64,000 nt of DNA from Warburgia ugandensis (Eukaryota; Streptophyta; Magnoliopsida; Canellales; Canellaceae): NCBI GenBank assembly GCA_035236585.1, contig CP141137.1, forward strand, positions 10,556,327-10,620,326. Direction: 5' to 3'. Both the position numbers and the translations under genes were made by a program. The notes beneath the pieces were generated by a model. That model was given only the letters and a program-made list of their open reading frames with translations, was not told the DNA's origin and ran no database searches. Shown here one piece after another: positions 52,801-61,800 of this stretch (position 1 is the first letter of the stretch; each line of letters opens with the position of its first letter).

Positions 52801-55800
52801 AGTTATGTGATTCAAAATTTGGTTTGCCTATGTGTATACATAGCTGTTGATTTTGTCTAGGAGGTATATTTATGCATTGAAGTGTATCTTTGGTGGTGGA
52901 AATGATTGATCTTTTATGGAATTGATTTCAGGTCTTTCAGTTGTCCAAAAATGCAATCCCACTGCTAATCTCCTGGCTCATGAAAATACCTTGCATCGCA
53001 TTGGAAAAGGTTGGTTATTCATTTTACTTGTTTAATTACCTTGACTAACTATATGTCAAAAGATTCTTTTATGACTGGAAATGTAATTGAATGTCATTAG
53101 TTTCTGAATAGGTCAAGCCTTTTGTATTTTTAGCAACTTAGGAGATTTCTTACTTATGAAAAGTACATACTGAGAAGTGATTTATCTTGACAAGGAGAAG
53201 AGCTGAGTTACTTAGCTGGGAACATTAGGATCCTGAGTGATTGAGGTTACAATATTAATTGGGTATGCTGCCACGTTGTTAAATGTGTTAAATTCCCAGG
53301 AATATCAAAGCTGCTTCTCTGTTAATATAATGGTTATTTGAGAAGTGTGCGGTTTGGGCTTGTTTCAGAATTTTGGTCACATCTGTTGTTTTCTAGCTGA
53401 ACTGCTAGTCTCCTTTCTGCTTTGACTTGCTCCTTATTACTGGTTTGTCCAAATTTTTTTACAAAGATTTGCAGTCGTATCCAGAAGCTCATTGTTTTAA
53501 ATTTTAAGTGAGGTAAAAGAAGAATTTATAAACTATATAAATTTTTTTTTTAACTAACAACTATGAAAATTGACTCCTGAAATTCTTAGAAGTTCACATC
53601 AATCAGCCACTACCAGTGGTGCTTATTTACATTAACTATTTAGGAAAAATCACTTACAAGTACAAAGCAGTATAAGCATGTCTTCTTTTTACATTTTCAT
53701 ATATATATATATGAAAACCCTCTTTTCAAGATACTTCTTAGCTTTATTTCTGTTTTTCACATTTTTTAAGATGGGAGCTGATTGTGGATGGACTTGGCTT
53801 CGTACAAATGCCTGAGCCTCTCCTTAGAGATTGGTTTCACGTGTTTTGAATTACATGCATTAGCATTTATTTCTATCATAAGAGCCAATTTTCTGTTTAT
53901 AATCTCTGGAAATTGGGGACCTGTGCTTGGGGAAATGCACACGTTACCACCGGGCTAGGTGCTCAGTTTGAGAATTTTATTGTTTCAAATTTGACTTTTG
54001 GGCAATTCTGATCGTTGTTTTGCTTTGCTTTAAATCAGATCCTAGTGCATAAATACACCACTACGTGGTGCAAATTATTCCATGCCTTTTAAATTGTCAA
54101 ATTCTGAATTGTTTAAGTACTTCAGAAGCATTTGTTGTGATGAATTGCTGTGCCCAGTTCCATTAAATATTTTAGGCTTGCGTAGATAATGATTAATGTT
54201 GTAGTAATGTTTATCCTATCAAAATAATAACAGAAAAGGAAAAACTGATCTCTTTTGTGAAACTTAACCAATACAATGATTAGAATGAATGCTAATTTAT
54301 TCTGGATGCTACTCATCAAACCTGAATATAATGTCTCTCTGTTTCCAAGATCCAAAAGTTCATAATTCATCTTGCTATAGCGTGGTAATTCGCAAAGTGG
54401 TTTTCTTGTATTTAGAAACATGTTTCTCCAATAAACTTTTCCACATATTCTCTTGATTGTACAATATCTATGTTTACATCTGAACTTACAGATTCCTCAT
54501 TTTGTAACAGATCATTGGTCTCTCGGTCGTACTGCAGTTTCAGGAGGTGAAAAAATTTGCATTGGTGGCCAAAGATTGGATGTCATTTTTGCTCCGGTAT
54601 CATAATGTTCATTTTGGTTGTAGCATAGCAAAAGTTGCATTCAGACGTGTTTTGAATCATCTATTAGTTTCTCAATGATTACTTAAATGTTTTCTGATGC
54701 ATGGGATTCAATGTTTCACCAATTTTTTGGGTTTAACTATAGAATTATAGCTGGGGGGAAGTGTGAAACGTCTGGTAAATAGAAGAGGAAAGAGGAAAAT
54801 CATTGAGTCCTAGTATTTTCAGATGCTACCCTTGCATCTGATATCAGACGCCACCCATTTTTCTTAGACATAAGTTGTTCATCTTGTTCAGTATCCCATG
54901 CTTAGCCCACTTAAAATCATCAGCATTGGATAATTTTAATCATTGTTTTTTGCATTTTTCAATATCAATGGTCCGGATTTAAAGCACAAAGAAACATTGG
55001 CTACAAGCATTCCGACCAGAGTGATTTTTGGTGTTTAGATAGTCTATGAGAGTTGAAACAAGTTCAATGGGTTAGGTTCTTCTGAAACTTATGCCTAAAA
55101 TCATTAAAACATGGTGTTTGATATCAGATGCTATTTTAAGCATTTGAAAATATAAGGACTGAAAGTCATTTAAACGATTTAAAAGATGCTAAGTATTGAC
55201 ATCATTTGGTAAGTGTCATCAAGCTGTAGGTTGATGCCACCGATGAGTTTCTGCTAGAAAATTTATTCGTCTGGCTGTATGGCTGGATCAAATGCTTTTA
55301 TTGGAAAATGATATGAAAAAAACTACATGTATTAATGTAGTCTTCAAAAGAATTTCATTCAGTAAATTAGTCCAAGATGAATGTTGGAACTAACAGTCAT
55401 TGATTTGAATGATCTAGGACAGGGCTGATAGAGCATTAAATTGAAACATAAAACTACTAAATGGAATAAATCTAAAGAAGAATATTGGGATCAAGAAGGA
55501 GAATGCCAGTCAAAACTGCAAGAAACAATCACATAGAGAAGTGGGAAGTGAGATGGAAGAAAGATATTATTACTTGAAGTAGATCCACTTTGAAGTGTAC
55601 ATCTTAAAGTATGAAGCCAAAGAGGAAAATTTTACCTTTCGTGCAAAAGAAATCTTGGAAATCAAACTTGAGTTGGTTGACCTCCCCATGCATGAAGATG
55701 GTTTCCCATTTAAGGTTGTTACCTTGACATAAACAGTAGAGTTGTTGTTGTGTGACCTTGAGGTCACGGGTGCAAGGGGTGGAAACAGCTTCTTGCAAAA

Positions 55801-58800
55801 TGCAAGGTACGGCTGCGTACTATTGACCCTTGTGGTCCAGCCCTTCCCCGGACCCTGCATATGCAGGAGCTTCATGCATCGGGGCTGCCCTTTTTACCTT
55901 AGCATAAACAGTATCCTGTATTGTTAGACTAGAATGAACTTTAAACAATAAAAAGAAGAAAAAAGCTGATAAAACTTAATTTGAAAATAAAGTTACTCAA
56001 GGGCTATCGGCTCTTTTTGGTGGACCATATTCACCACATTCCACCCTTAAGGGAAGATCTACCTCTTGTTCAATTTCTTTGTGATGCCACTCTCAACTAT
56101 GGTGCTTGCATAAAATAAAATGTTAAAAAATTTAGAAGTCTCCATACTCTTTAAGTCAAGGATATGAGTACATTGATCCTCCTTTTTTTATTTGCACGGC
56201 TAGCTCCCTTTGGCACATCTTCAGATGCTGTGGTCCAATGATTTCCTTTTCTAAATGCTTAAATATTGGGTTTTCTCCCTTCTTGCTTTCTTTTGAACTC
56301 CCTAATTAATTTTTAGCCATTAATGGTGCTCAACGGTAAAAGTTGCGTCATGTGACCTTGAGGTCATGGGTTCAAGGCGTGGAATCAGCCTCTTGCAAAA
56401 TGCAAGGTAAGGCTGCCTACTATAGGCCCTTGTGGTCCGCCCCTTCCCTGGACCCCGCATAGGTGGGAGCTTCGTGCACCGGGGCTGCCCTAATGGTGCT
56501 CATCATAAGATTGCCTAATTTCTCCTCATATTTGTATTTTATTCTGTTGAAGGGAGCCTTAGCGCAACAGTAGAGTTGTTATCGTGTGACCTTGAGGTTA
56601 CGGGTTCAAGGCATGGAAATAGCCTCTTGCAAAATGCAAGGTAAGGCTGGCTACTATTGACCCTTGGGGTCCGCCCCTTCCCTGGACCCCGCATATGCGG
56701 GAGCTTCGTACATCGGGGCTGCCCTTTTATTTTTATTTTATTCCGTTATTGCTCTACAGTGATCACTAAATTAAATGCGTCATGTAGGAATGCCAATTGA
56801 AGACAAAGCTGAGTCTTCAAACAATATGAATAAAGAAGAAAAGGTGGAGAATAACTGTTCAGGTCACGTGAACAATGTCAGTATTCATGTTATCAGTAAC
56901 TAAGTTTTTGTTTTTTTGAGATTTAGGCAAGATCGAGTCCTCGTATGAGTTGACTTTTCTTGTTTAGGAGTTTCAATTCAGTTTTCTTCACTTCAGATGT
57001 TTTATTTAATTAGATAGTGATCTAGATGAGTCTATATTGTTTTTATTTGTAAGTTCCAGAATTGGAAAGTTGTTTGTTAGAAGCAAAGTGTATGAATTGG
57101 CAAGAGCTTGAGAGAAAACCATATATACATATGTGAAGGGGCGTTTTTCCTCATTGCTGCTTGAATAAGAATTGGTTTTCTCCTCTATTTCACTACTTTT
57201 CATCTTCTATTGCTTCTTTGCGGTTTTTTTTTCTCTCCAATGAATGAAAAATTTCTATGATACTGCTGGTGATTCTTTCTGGTTGTTTTTGGATAAACCA
57301 ACCCTATAAGATCTACTAGTTTTTGGGGCAAATTTTGTTAAGGAAACTTAAAGAGACCCAACCAGTTTTCTCCAAAAGTAATTGGTTTTTGGGTTCTTTG
57401 CAAGCTCACATGTGCAGCATTGTTTTAGCCATTAGGAATCCTATTGTTTACAGCCATTCCTGCTGTAAACCAGTCCCCAAAGTCAGCCATCTCAACACCT
57501 GATCTCATATCCACCTCTTTTAGCCCTAATTCCAGCCCCTTTTCTTACCCTTTTAGTTTAAGCCTGCTCTCATCACTTTCCAGTCCTTCTAACACTATTT
57601 TCTATTCCTCTAGACCCTGTAATACATCCCTAAACTACCAAACTCTCATGCCCTTGTATCCAAATGACACTTTCCAAACCCTATATCGAAAGTCTAATTC
57701 ATCCTACACTTTTCCAGGTCTGAATAGTCCATAAATCCATCTTAAACCTACAAAATTGTCTTGTTTCTAGTTATTCCAACACTAAAATCTTAGACTCAAA
57801 TCAAGTTTATGCATCTTTAATCCTAAGCTTCCCTTTGAATCCCTAATTTTATCCTAGTTCCTTAAATTCCAGCAGACCCTAGAACACCCTTTTAGAACTC
57901 TAATCTCAACCCTTTTTCCTTGGTCTACATCGGTTCAACAAACTCATAACTCTTAGTGATATTTGCTGACTTTGAGAGGCAAGTGTTATCCCATTTCAAA
58001 ACTGGACTTTTTGCAAATATCTGAGTGTCCTATTTTATTCTCTAGATGAGGCTTGTGAGATAGCTCTCAAAATTGAGTAAATTTTGAAATATTGTTCTGC
58101 AAGATGATCTTATGGCAACAATAATTCTTCTTATGATTGATCCAACTGGAACACGTACAACATGTCAAATAATCTGAAGCATGTTGACAACAAAGGAAAA
58201 TGTTGCTACTAGAAGTACAGGTTCTAGGTGTGAATCCAAAGATGTTGAATTTTTTTTGTTGCATATAGGACATTATGCCTTTAAATGCCCACATGCTCTA
58301 TAAAACTTATATGACACATGGTTAGGAGTGTCTCTGTTCTTCATTTCTCCTCTTCTCAGAAGGTATTTGACAGTTCCTTTCAAATCTATTTGTTGTAATG
58401 AAATCCAGCTCGACAAGGTGCACTAAATTAGTCTATGATGAGGTCTAGAACCACTTAAAACACGCTTTTATGGGAATCACCTTATATAGGACTTACATGG
58501 CATCAAACCAAAACCTAAACTACTCTAACAACAACATAGTGCCACATATGAAACTAAGAAGGAATTGTGAAATGTAGAAGGTAGAAGGTAGAAGAAAGAA
58601 GAGAATATTATTTGAAGCAAATTAATCCAATGAAGCTCCACAGAAGTACATGCCATGATGATTGAAATCACAAAAGAAGATAAATCAGTCTATTAAAGAG
58701 ATCCCAAAAAACATAAAATGCTCATGTAGCATGAGCATGAGCACTCTTGCCTATTAAGCTTCAGTCAAGTGAAAGGACATGATAACTCACAATTAAGCCT

Positions 58801-61800
58801 CTCTAACAAGTGCTAGCTATGTTATCTGCTATTATAAGGAATTCTCTTGCATGAGATTGCTTTCTTTGTACAAGAGATCCAATGATAAATTCCACATTGT
58901 AGCTTTATAATTGGTTCAGTACCAACCTGCATGGGATTTGGAATCATGGTTTTGCTCCCATAGACCCAAGTCCAAATCTTGCTTCCAGACATTCTGAAGT
59001 GAATAGTTTTCAGATGATTGGATGTATCTACAAGAATAAGTCCCATCCCAAAGGGATCGGAACACCCTCTGTTATAAATTTAGGGAAAGAGGTTCATTGT
59101 TGATCACTTCTTAATGAAAATAAGTCATTAGGATTTTTATAACAGAAGCTGCATCAACAACCTTAGTGATGTAAAAAGATGTTGATTCCTGTCCTTCAAG
59201 CTATTGTTTTGTAATAGATCATCTCGAGGGTGTCCAGGAATATCCAAGTTGTGCAGGTACCTGTCCACCACCTGAATGATATTGGTATTGACCTTAAATC
59301 ACAATAAGCTGTCACCTCATGGTGTGTTGAAGTTGGAGAAACACTCATTGGCAACAAATTGCACCCGATGAGGCATTGTTATCACTTCAGAACTTGCTAA
59401 CTTCAGCATCATCTTTGTTCACTCACTCCTTGGGTGCTGAACCAGCTGTAGATTCTAGTTTTTCCTAGTTTCTTTGGACTCATAAATAAAGTCTGCTGGT
59501 AGTTCTGCCTCTTTCTTTGACTGAAGTTCCAAAAGTTATAATCTGAGATGATTTCCTTACATGGTTTTGTTGCGGGTTATACATTTCATAATTTGGATTT
59601 ACTGTTTGTTTAATCTGATCTGTTGAACTCTTATCACAACCAGGGACATACTGATGGCCACATGGCTCTGCGTCATGTCAGTACAAACTCGCTGGTTGTA
59701 GGGGATCACTGTGTAGGGTAAGATTTTCTTGCTGAATTCAGAAATGCTGTTGATATTATTGTTTACAAAGAGGCATAAAGATCAAATAGTTCTGCTATGT
59801 GTAAACATTGAATCAATGAAGTACTTAGTTATTATTTATCAAGTTCATGTGCCCCTTTTCCCCAACGTCTTCTGAAATTAGAATCAGTTGGATAAGGAAT
59901 GCTGCTAGAAAATGCTATAGGTCAATGCATTGGTTAAATCAGAAACTATAGACTAGTATATCCTTCAAAATTATTTTGCACCTTGGAACTGAATATCAAA
60001 GCTTCTGGAGGCAGAGGAGCAGCTCACAGCAAATGCACCACTTTATCCCCTTGGTGCAAGATATGATTACTGAAAATCCTTTGTTAGCAACAAATTTATC
60101 ATTTTCTATCTTGCTCTTGTAGTTGCTGGTGCTGATGATCTGGAGATACAAAAGCATTTTTAGATATCCACTCATTGGTCAACCAGTTTAGGGATGTTGA
60201 CAATTCTTGTGATGGCATGACTATCAAAGACTGTCTATTTTGACTTGTCATAGTTCTGATTGATGAATGAATTATAAACTAGACGTCTAAGATGAATTGA
60301 TAATGGAACCAGAGAGTGCTGGCTATGATTATAGTGTTGTGAATTCAATTGTCTGCTGCTAAGTTTGCATCGCAGATGATCGTGGACAAGACGGCTTAAT
60401 CTTTTTATGATGATCTCTATAAATTCCAGTTCAACTTGTTATCTATTTGGCATGTACATACAGGTCCATGAGTGTACGTGCATGCGCGCGCACACACACA
60501 GAGGAATTATATGATGCGTCCAGGAGTATTAGGGAGCATATGTCAGGCAGATTGAAACGAGCATGGCAGGCCCACTTTTTTTTTTACTTTTCAAGTTCCA
60601 AATTATTCATATGATTTGGCCCAGCCCAGACCTCTTGGGTGTGAGGAGTCTGAGGACTTGGTCCTAAAGGTAACTCCAAAGACCTTGCTTTTTTTCCTTT
60701 CTTTTGGCAGTAGAACAGACAGTGCAAAACTGAAAAAGCCTAATATACTCAGATACTGTCTATTTTACATCTAAAAATGGGGAGAAAAGCAAAGTCGTTG
60801 GAGTTATCTTTTGGACCAAAGTCCTTGCATCCTGCGGATCTGGGCTGGGTCAAATCAGATGAATGGTTTGGATTACTGGAAAAGGAAAAAAAAAGAAGTG
60901 GGTGCACCTTGCCCTTTTCAATCCCCCTAACATTCTCCCTATAAATCCCAGGAGGAGGGAGGGAAATAAGAAAAACATTTGGGCCTGGTGTTTTGGCTAT
61001 CCGACCCTTCATCATTTAGTTTGTCTCTGACACAGGTTCTAGAACAAAAATATGACCGTTGTACACTTCTAACCTCTTGTTTCATGGTTTTAGAGAAGCA
61101 ATATTCTGGATTTAATGAATCGAACAGCATGAGATAAGTTCATTTGATGGTCATGATTTAGGTGGCCGTTTAATGGATTACCTAAATGATGAATTGCTTA
61201 GATCGCCCAGAAATGATGTATACTTATGTTTTATCTTGTTTGCTTAACCCTCTTAATTGTGCTTGTGTATATACACTCATAGAATCACACTTACTTGCTT
61301 ATGGTCTTACTTATGTTTGTGTATATACGACAGACAAACACACTGTTATTTGCCTATCCCTTTAGTTATTTATGTGTGCGCACACACACACACTGTTAGT
61401 ACTGTTTGACAAGGTCATCTAATTTCTTTTATCACTCTTTCCTATTATACATACTTTTGTAGTGAAAATCTTATGCATTACCTTGTTTACAGTCAAGGGA
61501 GTGCTATCCTAGATATCACATCCGGTGGCAATATGACGGTAACTATATTCCTCTCATGTTCTCAACCTTTTACTAGTAAAAGTTCTGTTTTCTGTCTCAG
61601 TATATTATATCCACTAAGGTAAAGTATTTCTCTACTTTGTATTTGTGTACTTTCTGGATCCCTGTTTAAGTGATGTTAGAAAGCTGTCTCTGCCAAATTT
61701 CTCCCCTTTTAGTGTCTGTTCGGTTGGCAGGAAATGGATGGAAATTGATTTCCATTGAAAAAGGAATTTTTCGTGGAATTGATTTTGCTTCTTGAAATTA

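Larger units (their letters stand above)
46503..52931 (+). other. Intron 5 (6.4 kb)
   Basis: Donor gtaagt, acceptor tttcag. Contents: tandem duplication (46.67-47.12 kb), LINE copy 4 (47.23-49.23 kb), compound microsatellite (49.72 kb), Ty3-like gag remnant, SINE copy 19 and a Ty1/copia remnant. It separates the H-x-H-x-D-H exon from the rest of the active site. Confidence 0.87.
54597..59643 (+). other. Intron 7 (5.0 kb)
   Basis: Donor gtatca, acceptor caaccag. Contains SINE copies 20, 21 and 22 within 1 kb and a Ty3-like gag remnant near 58.1 kb. The remainder is unassigned. Confidence 0.85.

Noticed and set aside
57444-57734. 96-codon Ser/Pro-rich frame in intron 7
   Set aside because: Compositionally biased, no exon phase match with the MBL gene, no domain.
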